Notes under the pieces: generated by a model
The model's database searches: none
Told to the model about the DNA's origin: nothing
Seen by the model: the letters and a program-made list of their open reading frames with translations, nothing else
Shown: positions 48,911 through 58,259 of the stretch, piece after piece
How the letters are laid out: each line of letters begins with the position of its first letter
Position numbering within the stretch: position 1 is the first letter of the stretch
Source: Vreelandella subglaciescola
Lineage (GTDB): Bacteria; Pseudomonadota; Gammaproteobacteria; Pseudomonadales; Halomonadaceae
Direction: 5' to 3'
NCBI RefSeq assembly: GCF_900142895.1
Contig: NZ_LT670847.1
Coordinates: 186,001-250,000 of the forward strand
DNA: 64,000 bases
Position numbers and translations under genes: made by a program

Positions 48911-49173
48911 CACGTCGCATTACTCAGCCTTTTCCAGCAGACAAAACGGCCACTATGGAGGCCGACGACCACGGCTGCGCCGACACTCGAAACCAATGAA
49001 CTTCAGTTATAAACATCACGTCATTGATACGATAAAGCTATGCGCTAATCGGCTACGCAACGACCGTATGACATAAAAGTCGGTCGGTACCGGTCATCAC
49101 GGGACGTAAAACGCTCGTTCGGCGTCCTGATGAATAAGGCGGGGTCCCCTGATCCACAGAAGGATTTTTTTCC

Positions 49174-49542
49174 ATGTCTTTGATTAACGAATATATTCAG
49201 AAAGAGCAACAGCTCAAACAACTGCAGCAAGAACTGGCGCGTCTTGAAGACGACCAACGCTTGAAAAGCGAGCTTGAGTTCAAGGCGAAACTTGAAAGCC
49301 TGATGGCTGAGTTTGAAAAACGTCCGGCTGACGTTATCGCACTGCTGGATCCTAACCAGGGAAGTGGCAAGTCGGCTACCAGCACAACCGGCCGCCGTAA
49401 GCGCCGCTTGAAAATCTATAAAAACCCGCATACCGGCGATGTCATTGAAACACGTGGCGGTAATCATAAAGAGCTGCGCGGCTGGAAAAGTGAACACGGC
49501 GATGAAACCGTCGAATCCTGGCTGGTTCGCATGGAAGACTAA
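49174..49542 (+). CDS. mvaT: MvaT/MvaU-type H-NS family nucleoid protein
   Basis: MvaT is the H-NS-like xenogeneic silencer of Pseudomonas and relatives. This 122-residue protein has the N-terminal oligomerisation coiled coil (SLINEYIQKEQQLKQLQQEL, about 2-60) and a C-terminal DNA-binding region IYKNPHTGDVIETRGGNHKELRGWKSEHG that matches the MvaT family through the NPHTG and RGGNHK motifs. It should bind AT-rich, often horizontally acquired DNA. Its place beside an insertion sequence and an AT-richer region may be coincidence. The ATG has GAAGGA upstream. Confidence 0.9.
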   Translation: MSLINEYIQKEQQLKQLQQELARLEDDQRLKSELEFKAKLESLMAEFEKRPADVIALLDPNQGSGKSATSTTGRRKRRLKIYKNPHTGDVIETRGGNHKELRGWKSEHGDETVESWLVRMED

Positions 49543-49628
49543 GCCGCGAGGTAAACTGCCGCTGCTACGACTGCCGCACTTTGCCGGCTCAGGCAGGGCG
49601 GCGCACGGGTCAAATCGGGTAGTGTCTG

Positions 49629-50456
49629 CTAGGGGCCGAGCGGAATACGCAGCTCCGGGTAACCTTCCAGCCACAGCACGTAAGGCGCCTTGCCGCTGAT
49701 ATGGTAAGGCACGGGTTGGCGTAGCAGGTCGCGCACAAGGCAGTCCACGGCATCGTCCAACTGGCTGATATCTTGCAGGCGGATAATGGCATAGTGCTGT
49801 GCCTCAACGTGTAAACGGCGATATGAGGCGGGTAGCGGCAAGCTGTCTGCTTCGCTTTGCGGAACCAGACACAGCCCGATGTCGGTACGTCGTGACGCGG
49901 TTGTCTCAGCGCATGCGCCGATGCGCTGAGACAGCAAATCCGGCAGCGCAATGCCCGGGGCTGCTTCGCTGTACCGGCTATCCATTCCCAGCAAGTCACT
50001 CGCGTGAAGGTCTGGTTGACCCAGCGGCCAAAGCGTATCGGGCGCCTGGTAGAGACGGCGCATGATGGCGTAGTGGCTACTCTTTTGTTCGATGCGTGTG
50101 ACCATGTCACAGGGTGGCGGAAGTCGGTTCAGCGTTTGACGAACAGTGCTTCGATAGCAACGGGGCGTTTCGCCATAGGTGCGCTGAAAAGCACGCGAAA
50201 ACGCGGAATGATTCTGATAGCCGCAGGCGACCCCGATGTGCGCTATATTTTTGCTACCCAGCGCAAGCAGTACGGCAGCGCGTTCAAGGCGCCGCCGATC
50301 GCGATATACACCCGGTGAGCTGCCAAAGTAGTGGCTGAACTGGCGCCTGATCTGCGACGTTGAATATCCCAGATGCGCGGCAAGGGCATCAATACCCAGC
50401 GGAGTGCTGAGTGAATCCTGTAGCCAGATTTCGGCGCGTGTCATCGCATTCAACAT
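49629..50456 (-). CDS. AraC-family regulator with GyrI-like effector domain
   Basis: The 275-residue protein has an N-terminal AraC DNA-binding domain with two helix-turn-helix units (GIDALAAHLGYSTSQIRRQFSHYFG and NIAHIGVACGYQNHSAFSRAFQRTYGETP, residues about 15-100) and a C-terminal GyrI/SbmC-like small-molecule-binding domain (SHYAIMRRLYQAPDTLW onward), as in Rob, SoxS-related and BmrR-like regulators. It probably responds to a hydrophobic or cationic ligand. It reads toward mvaT, stands alone and has a long non-coding upstream region. Confidence 0.9.
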   Translation of the reverse strand: MLNAMTRAEIWLQDSLSTPLGIDALAAHLGYSTSQIRRQFSHYFGSSPGVYRDRRRLERAAVLLALGSKNIAHIGVACGYQNHSAFSRAFQRTYGETPRCYRSTVRQTLNRLPPPCDMVTRIEQKSSHYAIMRRLYQAPDTLWPLGQPDLHASDLLGMDSRYSEAAPGIALPDLLSQRIGACAETTASRRTDIGLCLVPQSEADSLPLPASYRRLHVEAQHYAIIRLQDISQLDDAVDCLVRDLLRQPVPYHISGKAPYVLWLEGYPELRIPLGP

Positions 50457-50860
50457 GAATTTGCCTCCCTTGCGTCTGTCGGGCAGGCGATTACATGCTT
50501 CGCCTGCATTGCACTATCCCGGTGCGTAGAGGTAAAACTGCCAAACGTGGTTGATACGCGCACGCAAGGTCGAGTCGATGGTCTGCTGGTCTGGGCGGCT
50601 GTAACGCTGCGGCATTGATATAAAATGGCAAAAACCCACGATAAATGTGCAAAAAAACGCTACATGCACTGCCTTTATGCGGGTTTTATAAGGGAAATGG
50701 CAAGTTTACTTTGCCCGTGTGCGCGTTTAAGCACAGTTTTCATAAGAAATTCGTTATGAACTATCTTGAGCCAGCGTTTTGCCGGGCGTTGCGGCCTTTG
50801 TAACGCGATGGCCGTCTTCAAAGCGACAGCATTTTTCCAACAGGTGTAAATGGAACATCA
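50457..50860. other. AT-richer divergent gap upstream of an AraC-type regulator
   Basis: About 404 bases without a gene. The stretch at 50616-50750 is AT-rich, with ATATAAAATGG and CAAAAAAACGC, and would hold promoters for both flanking genes and possibly MvaT sites. No clear operator could be assigned. Confidence 0.5.
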
Positions 50861-51193
50861 ATGAAATATCGGAAAGCGGATAAACCGCATAACGAACGCG
50901 ATAAGCTGCGCCAGTTCAAAGACCTGGACGATGCTTTTTCCAAAGCATTGCAGGCGCTGGATGATCCGAATAACAGCCTGGACATTCCTACCGGGCCGCC
51001 GGTGCGCTCGCTTGCAGCATTGGAGGAAGAAGACACCCAGGCGCAGGCAGAAGGGCGCCATCAGGAATTTACGCGTCGGATCGAGGCACTGCTCAATGAA
51101 TATGGGATACCCCACGCAGAGCTTACGGAGCTGATTGAAACGCTGCTGGAACACGGGCTCTGGCAAGAACAGGCGCCCGCGCCGCGCACATAG
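50861..51193 (+). CDS. Small helical protein of unknown function
   Basis: I do not recognise this 110-residue protein. It is charged and helical (KYRKADKPHNERDKLRQFKDLDDAFSKALQALDD) with no cysteine, signal or membrane segment; the C-terminal third (EFTRRIEALLNEYGIPHAEL) could be an amphipathic helix pair. The ribosome-binding site is weak. It is convergent with the Tus-like gene. Codon use looks ordinary, so it is probably a real gene. Confidence 0.6.
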   Translation: MKYRKADKPHNERDKLRQFKDLDDAFSKALQALDDPNNSLDIPTGPPVRSLAALEEEDTQAQAEGRHQEFTRRIEALLNEYGIPHAELTELIETLLEHGLWQEQAPAPRT

Positions 51194-51255
51194 TCCGTTT
51201 GATATCGTCCGTTTCACACAAGCCCTTCAGCGCAGCCCTTCCATGCAGGCGCCGC

Positions 51256-52137
51256 TTAGCGGTAGCGGTAGACTCGCAGGCTTGGCAGAAACGGTTCGCT
51301 CTCGAGCTTCTCATCGCGGCGTTTGGCGCGTGTGCGCTTTTCGGGAGGTGTGAGCGGCGGCAGGTTGGTGTGCGGCAGGCGGCCATCTTCACTGGGCATG
51401 AAAATCGGCATGGCAACGTTTAACGCGCGCCGCGTGTGGCCGTCTTCAAGAGGTTCGGTAAAAAACAGGTTGGCACGCATCAGCGGTGCTTGGGGTTGCA
51501 CCTGTGCCAAGGGCTCGGCACTGGGAATGCCGGCCAGCTTGCGCAGTTGGATGCGCACGTGCGCGGCCTCGCTATCCAGCGCGAGCAATTTTTTTTCCAC
51601 CTCCTGTACGCTTAGCCGCTTGATCGAGCGCCCGCTGCTGTACCAGGCAAAACGTACGCGGGATACCGGCGCTTCGGCCACTGGCAGATGGCGCCAGCAC
51701 TGCTTCAAATGCAGGCGGGCAAGGCCGTTACGTTCGAGCACCGCTTCAACCTGCGGGTGACGTCCTGGCAGCCGCGAGCGGCTCTCGCTGAGCAAGGCCG
51801 GCGCCTGCTGCTTGATCGCCTGCAGGCATTCGCTAAAGGCGCTTTTGGCCGCGTTAGCCTTAAGCACGGCTTGCATCAGCTCGTCATCTGCGGCAATGAG
51901 CCCAACATAGTTGCGCGTTTCGCGTCCGTCCTGGCCCTGCTGATGCCACATGTCAAACAGCGCCGTGTTCAGCCAGTCAGCATCCGCGCTGGTGCCATCC
52001 AGCGTCCAGGCGCTGGCGGAGCCCTCGGCAAACCGGGCGGTTACCTGGGTAAGCGCGGTCAGCACATCGTCAAAGCAGTTATCCAGACGGTGAAGTAGCT
52101 GATAGTCAAGTTGTTGGGCGTCTGGCGGGCTGGGCAT
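51256..52137 (-). CDS. Tus-like DNA replication terminus site-binding protein
   Basis: Tus binds Ter sites and stops replication forks from one side in enteric bacteria. This 293-residue protein (E. coli Tus 309) aligns by eye with Tus in the interdomain segment VRFAWYSSGRSIKRLSVQEV (Tus RFGWANKHIIKNLHRDEV), in a central histidine/leucine stretch (LKQCWRHLP), and at the extreme C-terminus (FLPSLRVYRY versus IIPRLHLYVAD). An AGGAG site precedes the ATG. It follows yacG on the same strand in the pil-coaE-yacG block. No convincing Ter consensus was found in the window. Confidence 0.75.
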   Translation of the reverse strand: MPSPPDAQQLDYQLLHRLDNCFDDVLTALTQVTARFAEGSASAWTLDGTSADADWLNTALFDMWHQQGQDGRETRNYVGLIAADDELMQAVLKANAAKSAFSECLQAIKQQAPALLSESRSRLPGRHPQVEAVLERNGLARLHLKQCWRHLPVAEAPVSRVRFAWYSSGRSIKRLSVQEVEKKLLALDSEAAHVRIQLRKLAGIPSAEPLAQVQPQAPLMRANLFFTEPLEDGHTRRALNVAMPIFMPSEDGRLPHTNLPPLTPPEKRTRAKRRDEKLESEPFLPSLRVYRYR

Positions 52138-52178
52138 GGTGGCTCCTGATCAAGATAGCGGCTCAAGACGGTAGTGGT

Positions 52179-52427
52179 TCAAGATAGCGGAGCGTCGCGG
52201 TCGGCCTCGCGCAGCATGGCGTCGATATCGGCTTCGTCCATGGCGGATTCGCCGCCGATACGGTGTGATTCATCGGCCCAGGCGCCCAGGTCCAGCAGCT
52301 GACAGCGACGACTGCAAAAAGGTCGGTAGGCGTTTTCTGACGACCAGACAACGCGGGTGCGGCACTGGGGGCAGGGGAGCTCGCTGGGGGCACGCGGGGC
52401 GCTATCGTTGGGGTTGGCGGGGGGCAT
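52179..52427 (-). CDS. yacG: DNA gyrase inhibitor YacG
   Basis: YacG is a small zinc protein that binds GyrB and limits gyrase activity. The 82-residue product has the four-cysteine zinc site CPQC...CSRRC and the family motif [17 protein letters not shown], plus an extended proline-rich N-terminus. The ATG at 52427 is supported by AAGGAG at 5 bases. It follows coaE, the conserved coaE-yacG arrangement after pilD, and its target subunit partner gyrA is elsewhere in the window. Confidence 0.92.
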   Translation of the reverse strand: MPPANPNDSAPRAPSELPCPQCRTRVVWSSENAYRPFCSRRCQLLDLGAWADESHRIGGESAMDEADIDAMLREADRDAPLS

Positions 52428-52471
52428 AAAGGCTCCTTGCTGGCTGAGTTCGGGTGACAACGCGCAGCGCG

Positions 52472-53071
52472 TTAGGGGGCAAGCGCACGGTAGCGCGCAT
52501 CAAGGGCGCTGACCTGTTGACGCATGAACGCCGCGTCCCCGCTATTATCGATGACATCGCAGCCGTGGGAAAGGCGCTTTTCACGCGATAGCTGCGCGGC
52601 CAGAATCGCGTTGACCTGATCGCGGCTGACGTTATCGCGTGCAAGCGTGCGCTCGCGCTGTAGCGCTTCGGGAAGATCCACCACCAGGCAGCGCTCAACC
52701 AGCGCGTCCTGTCCACTTTCAAACAGCAACGGCGAGACCAGCAGCACGTACGCGGCGGGCGTGGCCTGCAGGCGTTCAAGGTGGGTCAACAGGCGTTCGC
52801 GGACGCGCGGGTGGGTCACGCTTTCCAGCCATTCGCGCTCGGTCGGCGTAGCAAAGATAATCTCACGCAGCGCCGCACGATTAAGCGTGCCGTCCTGCTG
52901 GAGCACGGCCTTGCCGTAGCGGCGGCTGATCGCCTCAAGCGCCGGTTCGCCGGGGGCGACAATCTCCCGGGCGACGTCATCGGCGTCTACCCAGGCCGCT
53001 CCCAGCGCGGCAAACGCGCGGGCGACGGTGGATTTTCCCGAGCCGATGCCGCCGGTCAAACCGATAATCAT
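52472..53071 (-). CDS. coaE: Dephospho-CoA kinase
   Basis: CoaE makes the last step of coenzyme A synthesis by phosphorylating the 3'-hydroxyl of dephospho-CoA. The 199-residue protein has the P-loop [24 protein letters not shown] and the substrate segment [19 protein letters not shown], with the lid motif [18 protein letters not shown] [10 protein letters not shown]. It lies 26 bases after pilD in the pilBCD-coaE-yacG order standard for gammaproteobacteria. Confidence 0.96.
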   Translation of the reverse strand: MIIGLTGGIGSGKSTVARAFAALGAAWVDADDVAREIVAPGEPALEAISRRYGKAVLQQDGTLNRAALREIIFATPTEREWLESVTHPRVRERLLTHLERLQATPAAYVLLVSPLLFESGQDALVERCLVVDLPEALQRERTLARDNVSRDQVNAILAAQLSREKRLSHGCDVIDNSGDAAFMRQQVSALDARYRALAP

Positions 53072-53097
53072 GGTGACTCTCCGGTGGGTTGAGACGG

Positions 53098-53940
53098 TCA
53101 GATAACCAGCGCCAAGTAGGCGGCCATCAGCTCATCGCCAACGAGCAGTGCCGCCCAGCCCGCCATGGCCAGGAACGGGCCAAAGGGCATGGGCATGCCT
53201 CGACGTGCCGGGTTGGCCTGAAGAGCCAGCCCGACCATGGCACCAAACCCGGCCGAAAGCACCAGCATCAGCGGTAAAAAACTCCAGCCCAGCCAAGCGC
53301 CGAGTGCGGCCAGCAGTTTAAAGTCGCCGTAGCCCATACCCTCCTTGCCGGTAATCAGTTTGAACAGCCAATAAAAGCCCCAGAGCACCAGATATCCCGC
53401 CATGGCGCCGATGACCGCGGAGGGCAGCATTAGCGGCTGGAACAACAGCTGATATAAAAGGCCTGCCCACAGCAGCGGTAGCGTAATAATGTCGGGCAAC
53501 AGCTGGGTGCGAAAATCAATCACCGCCAGCGCCAGCAGCATAAGGCATGCCGCGAGGATAAAGCCTGATTCCCAGCCAAGGCCGAACAGGGCAAAGACGG
53601 TAATGCTTAATATACCGCCGGCAAGTTCGATCAGCGGATACTGCACACTAATACGAGTATGACAGTCTGCGCAGCGGCCACGTCGCTTTAACCAGCCAAT
53701 AAGAGGAATATTATCGTGCCAGCGAATAGGAGCTTCACAGACTGGACACAGTGATTGGGGAACGGCCAGGTTAAAGCGCGACTGCGATTCGACGGGCAGC
53801 TCAAGCGCGGTGCGCGCTTCAGTGCGCCACTCGCGCATCAGCATCACCGGCAAGCGGGTAATGACCACGTTGAGAAAGCTGCCCAGGCAGAGCCCCAGCA
53901 AGAGCACAAATAGCCAGACAGAAAGTAAAAGCGGTGACAT
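53098..53940 (-). CDS. pilD: Type IV prepilin peptidase / N-methyltransferase
   Basis: PilD cleaves the leader of type IV prepilins at the cytoplasmic face and methylates the new N-terminal phenylalanine. The 280-residue membrane protein has the cytoplasmic zinc pairs CPVC and CADC (about residues 65-95), and the two aspartates of the aspartyl protease in VIDFRTQLLPDIITLP and the GxGD motif GMGYGDFK. Its substrates are the three pilins encoded at 57159-58751. It is in one operon with pilB and pilC. Confidence 0.95.
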   Translation of the reverse strand: MSPLLLSVWLFVLLLGLCLGSFLNVVITRLPVMLMREWRTEARTALELPVESQSRFNLAVPQSLCPVCEAPIRWHDNIPLIGWLKRRGRCADCHTRISVQYPLIELAGGILSITVFALFGLGWESGFILAACLMLLALAVIDFRTQLLPDIITLPLLWAGLLYQLLFQPLMLPSAVIGAMAGYLVLWGFYWLFKLITGKEGMGYGDFKLLAALGAWLGWSFLPLMLVLSAGFGAMVGLALQANPARRGMPMPFGPFLAMAGWAALLVGDELMAAYLALVI

Positions 53941-53949
53941 GAGGATCCT

Positions 53950-55182
53950 TTATAGCGCCGTACCCAGATTGATGATGGGAAGATACATGGAAACCACCAC
54001 GCCGCCAACGAGCACACCCAGCACTACAATGATGACCGGCTCCATTAGCGAGGTCAGCGCATCAACCTTGTTATCGACTTCTTCTTCGTAGTAGTCCGCT
54101 ACGCGATTGAGCATGGCATCTAGCGCGCCGGACTCTTCGCCAATGCTGATCATCTGCACGACAAGAGAAGGAAACTGATTGGTCATGCGCATGGAGAAAT
54201 GCAGCGGTTGGCCGGTTGCCACATCCTGGCGCGCCTGCATGACAGCGCGTTGATACACCTTGTTGCCCGTAGCGCCGGAACAGGTTTGAAGCGCCTCAAC
54301 GAGCGGTACACCCGCGGCAAAGGTGGTGGCGAGCGTGCGGGAAAAACGCGCTACGGCGGACTTTTTTAAAATATCGCCCACGATGGGCAAGCGCAGCAGC
54401 AAAAAATGCAGGCGGTAGGCCAGCTTTGGCGAACGACGGGCGGCCCGGCGTAACAAAAAGATGCCGGCGGCAAGCCCACCAACCGCGTGCAGCCAGTAGG
54501 CCTGCGCTAGCTCCGAAAGGTGCAGGGTCATCCGGGTCATGGCCGGCAGTTCGGCACCAAAGCTATGAAACATGTCTTCAAACTGCGGCACTACCTTAAT
54601 CAGCAGCAGCATGGTGATTCCCATGCCTATGGACATGACGGCGGCAGGGTACCACATGGCTTTTTTGACGCGCCCCTTGAGCATTTCCACCTTTTCCTTG
54701 TAGGTGGCAATGCGTTCCAGCATCTGATCGAGCGCGCCGGCCTGCTCGCCGGCCTCGACGAGGTTGATGAATAGCTGATCGAAATGCCTGGGGTGGCGGC
54801 GCAGCGCATCGGAAAAGCTGGCCCCGGCCGACACCTCGTTGATCATTTGCTGAATCAACAGCACCATCACCGGCTTTTCAATGCTTTCCGTCACGATATG
54901 CAACGCTTGAAGCAGCGGTACGCCGGCACGAATCATGGTGGCCATCTGACGTGCAAAAACGGCGATATCCTGCGCCTTGATCCGCCCACGGCCATGCAGG
55001 CTGCTTGTTTTACGCACGCGCCGGATAATGATGTCGTGGCGTTTAAGCTCGGTGCCGACTTCCGTTTTGCTGCGGCTGACCATCTCACCGCTGAGTTTGC
55101 GACCGCTTGTGCTCTTGCCGCTCCATTTGAACCGGTACAGCTGAATGGCCGGCGTGCGGCGCTTGCGATGTGATTGCGCCAT
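53950..55182 (-). CDS. pilC: Type IV pilus inner-membrane assembly platform PilC
   Basis: PilC is the membrane platform on which the assembly and retraction ATPases act. The 410-residue protein has two GspF-type domains, each with the FARQMATMIRAGVPLLQAL and FSRTLATTFAAGVPLVEAL motif, and three membrane helices (around 195-215, 250 and 380). The family signature EAGEQAGALDQMLERIA is present. The gap to pilB is 3 bases and to pilD 9 bases, so the three are co-translated in one operon. Confidence 0.96.
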   Translation of the reverse strand: MAQSHRKRRTPAIQLYRFKWSGKSTSGRKLSGEMVSRSKTEVGTELKRHDIIIRRVRKTSSLHGRGRIKAQDIAVFARQMATMIRAGVPLLQALHIVTESIEKPVMVLLIQQMINEVSAGASFSDALRRHPRHFDQLFINLVEAGEQAGALDQMLERIATYKEKVEMLKGRVKKAMWYPAAVMSIGMGITMLLLIKVVPQFEDMFHSFGAELPAMTRMTLHLSELAQAYWLHAVGGLAAGIFLLRRAARRSPKLAYRLHFLLLRLPIVGDILKKSAVARFSRTLATTFAAGVPLVEALQTCSGATGNKVYQRAVMQARQDVATGQPLHFSMRMTNQFPSLVVQMISIGEESGALDAMLNRVADYYEEEVDNKVDALTSLMEPVIIVVLGVLVGGVVVSMYLPIINLGTAL

Positions 55183-55185
55183 GCT

Positions 55186-56943
55186 TTATTCCCTGGTGAC
55201 CCGGTTGACTTCCTCAAGGCTGGTGACGCCCTGCATCACTTTTATCAGGCCGCTATGGTGCAGGTTGGCGTAGCCCTCTTCGCGTGCGAGCCGGTCAATA
55301 TCCAGCGCGTGCGCTTCGTGCATGATGAGCTGGCGCATCGCTTCGGTCACGGGAACCACTTCGTAAATGCCGATACGCCCTTTATATCCCTGGGTACACT
55401 GTTTGCAGCCCACAGGCTGATAGATGGTCGAGCGCGTAATATCCGCATCGTTGAACCCTTCGCGGCGGAGCGCCTGATCCGGAATATCAGCCGGTTCCTT
55501 GCAGTGCTTGCACAGCACCCTGACCAGCCGCTGGGCGATGATCAGACTGACGGCACTGGCTATATTGAACGGCGAGACGCCCATGTTGGAAAGACGCGTG
55601 AGCGTTTCTGCCGCCGAGTTGGTATGTACCGTGGATAGCACCAGGTGACCCGTTTGTGCGGCTTTAATAGAAATTTCAGCTGTTTCCAGGTCACGAATTT
55701 CGCCGACCATCACTACGTCGGGGTCCTGGCGTAAAAATGCGCGCAGGGCGCTGGCAAAATCCAGCCCAATCCGGGGTAGCACGTTGACCTGATTGACCCC
55801 CGGCACTTTGATTTCCACCGGGTCTTCAGCGGTGCAAATGTTGCGCTCAATCTGGTTGAGTATATTAATGCCGGTATACAGAGACACGGTTTTACCACTG
55901 CCGGTCGGCCCCGTGACCAGGATCATGCCCTGGGGCTGGGCCAGTGCCTGCTCGTAAAACGTGCGCTGATCATCCGTAAAGCCCAGCTGGTCAATACCCA
56001 TTTGAGCAGCGCTTGGATCCAGCAGACGTAATACGATTTTCTCACCGTATACCGTGGGTAGAGAGTTAACGCGAAAATCCAGCGACCGGGTACGTGAAAG
56101 CCTGAGTTTCAGCGCGCCATCCTGTGGCAGGCGGCGTTCGGAAATATCCAGCCGTGCCATGATTTTCAAGCGGGCGGCGATGCGATTGCGCATGGCAAAC
56201 GGCGGGCGGGCAATCTCGGTCAGCATGCCGTCAACGCGAAAGCGAATGCGGTACTGGGTTTCGTAAGGCTCAAAGTGGATGTCGGAAGCACCCCGACGAA
56301 TTGCATCGAGTAATATTTTGTTAACAAATTTGACGACCGGTGCATCGTCGCTTTCCCGAGGCGTTTCGTCCAGGGGAACTTCTTCGCCTTCAGCACCCTG
56401 CACCACGCCAAGTGAGGAGACCGCGTCGTCAACGCTGTCGAGCTCTTCAAGCATGCTGCGCTCGTTCTGCGCCAGATAATGGTTCAGGGCGTTTTCCAGC
56501 TTGTCAATCGGGGCCAGCACGCCCTCAACGCTTAATCCGGTCGCAAACTGCAGCTCGTCCAGCTGCGTTAACGTGGCCGGGTAGGGGACGGCCACTGTCA
56601 GGCGGTGGTTGTGTCGCGCCAGCGGCAACACGCCGAGATTTCTCAGCACCTTGACCGGATAGTTCTCGGCCGGCGGCAGTGCGCTGATACGCACCGCGTC
56701 AAGGTCAATCACGGGCAGCCCATACTCCCAGGCCGCGGCGACCGTTGCCTCCGCAGGGTCAACCAGGCCGCACTCCACCACGTGGCGCAGCAGCGGAATT
56801 TCCTGCTCCTCGGCGGCGGCCTCGGCTGTGGCGATCTGAGCCTGGGTCAACAGGCCGTGGTTGACCAGGCGTTCGGCAATACCGCGTAGCCCGCCGCGCG
56901 CTGCTGCGTGACTCAGCGTTGACTCAAAAGAAGATTGGCTCAT
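55186..56943 (-). CDS. pilB: Type IV pilus assembly ATPase PilB
   Basis: PilB is the hexameric ATPase that drives pilus extension. The 585-residue protein has the N-terminal MshEN/GspE domain, Walker A GPTGSGKTVSLYTG (near residue 345), Asp-box, Walker B DPDVVMVGEIRDLETAEI and the tetracysteine zinc site LCKHC...GCKQC. The catalytic set is complete. No pilT or pilU is in the window, so the retraction motor is encoded elsewhere or absent. Confidence 0.95.
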   Translation of the reverse strand: MSQSSFESTLSHAAARGGLRGIAERLVNHGLLTQAQIATAEAAAEEQEIPLLRHVVECGLVDPAEATVAAAWEYGLPVIDLDAVRISALPPAENYPVKVLRNLGVLPLARHNHRLTVAVPYPATLTQLDELQFATGLSVEGVLAPIDKLENALNHYLAQNERSMLEELDSVDDAVSSLGVVQGAEGEEVPLDETPRESDDAPVVKFVNKILLDAIRRGASDIHFEPYETQYRIRFRVDGMLTEIARPPFAMRNRIAARLKIMARLDISERRLPQDGALKLRLSRTRSLDFRVNSLPTVYGEKIVLRLLDPSAAQMGIDQLGFTDDQRTFYEQALAQPQGMILVTGPTGSGKTVSLYTGINILNQIERNICTAEDPVEIKVPGVNQVNVLPRIGLDFASALRAFLRQDPDVVMVGEIRDLETAEISIKAAQTGHLVLSTVHTNSAAETLTRLSNMGVSPFNIASAVSLIIAQRLVRVLCKHCKEPADIPDQALRREGFNDADITRSTIYQPVGCKQCTQGYKGRIGIYEVVPVTEAMRQLIMHEAHALDIDRLAREEGYANLHHSGLIKVMQGVTSLEEVNRVTRE

Positions 56944-57158
56944 GCGCTACTCGTTGGTGGCTGTTCGCTGTGCGCCTTACTTGTACCACACTTGAGGCAT
57001 GAGCGGCATCAGCCCACACCCGGCTGCGCGCTAACTGATTTACGTCAGTAAAAATGCGCGGCATAGTTGAAAAGGCTTAAGTCGTAAGGTATTGTAACAA
57101 AATGAAGCCTGTCCATCCGGCAGCCCTGTCGGGTATCTTCTCTCAAGGAGCAGAATCG

Positions 57159-57653
57159 ATGCACAACACGAAAACGCGCGCAGTACGCCCGCTCAAGCAA
57201 GCCGGTTTTACCCTGATTGAGCTGATGATCGTCGTGGCGATTATCGGCGTTCTCGCCTCCATCGCGATTCCGCAGTACCAGAATTACACCGCCCGCGCCC
57301 AGGCCAGCGAAGCGCTGTCGATCACCGCGGGTGTGCGTACCGACATTGCCGAGCAGTACTCGCTCAAAGGTGAAATGCCAGTAAAAGCGGATCTCGGATT
57401 AACTGACGACGATGGTAACTTGGAGGCAATGTCTGGTCGCTATGTCGACACAGTCAGCTATGCTGACTCTGCTATTTCAGTAACGTTTAAAGAAGATTCT
57501 GCTATTGGGACAAAGGTCATGAACATCGCGCCGGTAGATCCGGTAGATAATAACGGCGTTAGCCCCGGCAACGGCTGGACCTGCGCTTGGAATGATACTG
57601 ATACTAATGAAAGCTGGCTGCCTTCCGGCTGCAAGGAAGCATCTTCTACTTAA
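57159..57653 (+). CDS. pilA: Type IV pilin 1 (PilA-like)
   Basis: This 164-residue prepilin has a long 16-residue leader ([16 protein letters not shown]) cut before Phe17, and the conserved hydrophobic helix [27 protein letters not shown] with the essential Glu at +5. The globular domain ends in a candidate C-terminal disulfide loop ([19 protein letters not shown]). The ATG at 57159 has AAGGAG at 8 bases; a longer frame from 57102 is not needed. It is the first of three tandem pilins and ends before a strong terminator, so it can be made alone. Confidence 0.92.
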   Translation: MHNTKTRAVRPLKQAGFTLIELMIVVAIIGVLASIAIPQYQNYTARAQASEALSITAGVRTDIAEQYSLKGEMPVKADLGLTDDDGNLEAMSGRYVDTVSYADSAISVTFKEDSAIGTKVMNIAPVDPVDNNGVSPGNGWTCAWNDTDTNESWLPSGCKEASST

Positions 57654-57687
57654 TCAGAAGTAGGGCGAATAACAGCCACGGATAGAT

Positions 57688-57713
57688 AAAAGGGGCCTTC
57701 GGGCCCCTTTTTT
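57688..57713 (+). terminator. Terminator between pilin 1 and pilin 2
   Basis: A perfect 10-base stem (AAAAGGGGCC and GGCCCCTTTT) closes on a TTCG tetraloop and ends in extra T residues, 35 bases after the first pilin. Confidence 0.9.
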
Positions 57714-57731
57714 ATAACAGGAGAAAAAGAA

Positions 57732-58247
57732 ATGAAGGGATTTCAGCGCGGCTTTACGTTGATCGAGCTGATGATTGTGGTGGCGATTATCGGGGTGCTG
57801 GCCTCCATCGCGGTGCCGCAATACCAGAACTACACCGCCCGGGCGCAGGTGGCGGAAGGGATCAGCCTGACAGTGCCCCTGAAAGCGGCGCTTGCCGAGT
57901 TTGTCGCCCTGAAAGGGCGGATGCCAACAGATGCAGAGCTGAAGGAAGAGTTTAAGGACCTGACCGATGGCATGAGCGGTAAATATATTGCAGGGGTTGA
58001 ACCGCACGGCGTTTTTGATAGTTCGTACATGGGCAATAGTAACCCGCGCAGCCTGTTCCGGCTGTATTTCAAGAATGAAGGCGTTAACCCTGATCTCCAG
58101 GGTAAAGCAATGATCATGTTTGGCCGCTTTGCGGGAGACGGCAACAGCTCCGGTTCCATTGAGTGGCTGTGCCAGTCTGCCTCGGCCAGTGATGCTTCCA
58201 TTCCCGATAAATACTTTCCCAGCTCCTGCCGTACCGCGAAAGAATAA
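57732..58247 (+). CDS. Type IV pilin 2 (PilA-like)
   Basis: This 171-residue prepilin has a short 7-residue leader (MKGFQRG) cut before [27 protein letters not shown], identical to pilin 1 except Val for Ile. The variable globular part ends in a cysteine pair ([22 protein letters not shown]) that would close a D-loop. An AGGAG lies before the ATG. It follows the terminator of pilin 1 and is 12 bases from pilin 3, so 2 and 3 are probably one unit. Confidence 0.88.
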   Translation: MKGFQRGFTLIELMIVVAIIGVLASIAVPQYQNYTARAQVAEGISLTVPLKAALAEFVALKGRMPTDAELKEEFKDLTDGMSGKYIAGVEPHGVFDSSYMGNSNPRSLFRLYFKNEGVNPDLQGKAMIMFGRFAGDGNSSGSIEWLCQSASASDASIPDKYFPSSCRTAKE

Positions 58248-58259
58248 AAGGCCGCTAAC

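Larger units (their letters stand above)
47441..48931 (+). mobile_element. IS1380-family insertion sequence (boundaries approximate)
   Basis: A single transposase gene is flanked by a short candidate terminal inverted repeat, GGCTGAG at 47443-47449 and CTCAGCC at 48924-48930. I could not find a convincing target duplication, so the ends are tentative. The element sits between rpsA and mvaT in plus orientation. Confidence 0.6.

Noticed and set aside
57085..57105. Ter-like core TTGTAAC before pilin 1
   Set aside because: The 7-base core and following A-run resemble the E. coli Ter consensus, but the flanking G and T positions do not match, and such short matches are expected by chance; it lies far from the Tus-like gene.
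56944..57158. Possible sigma-54 promoter for pilin 1
   Set aside because: Pilin genes often use RpoN, but no GG-N10-GC pair matching TGGCAC-N5-TTGCA could be found; TGGCTG near 56960 is not a good match.
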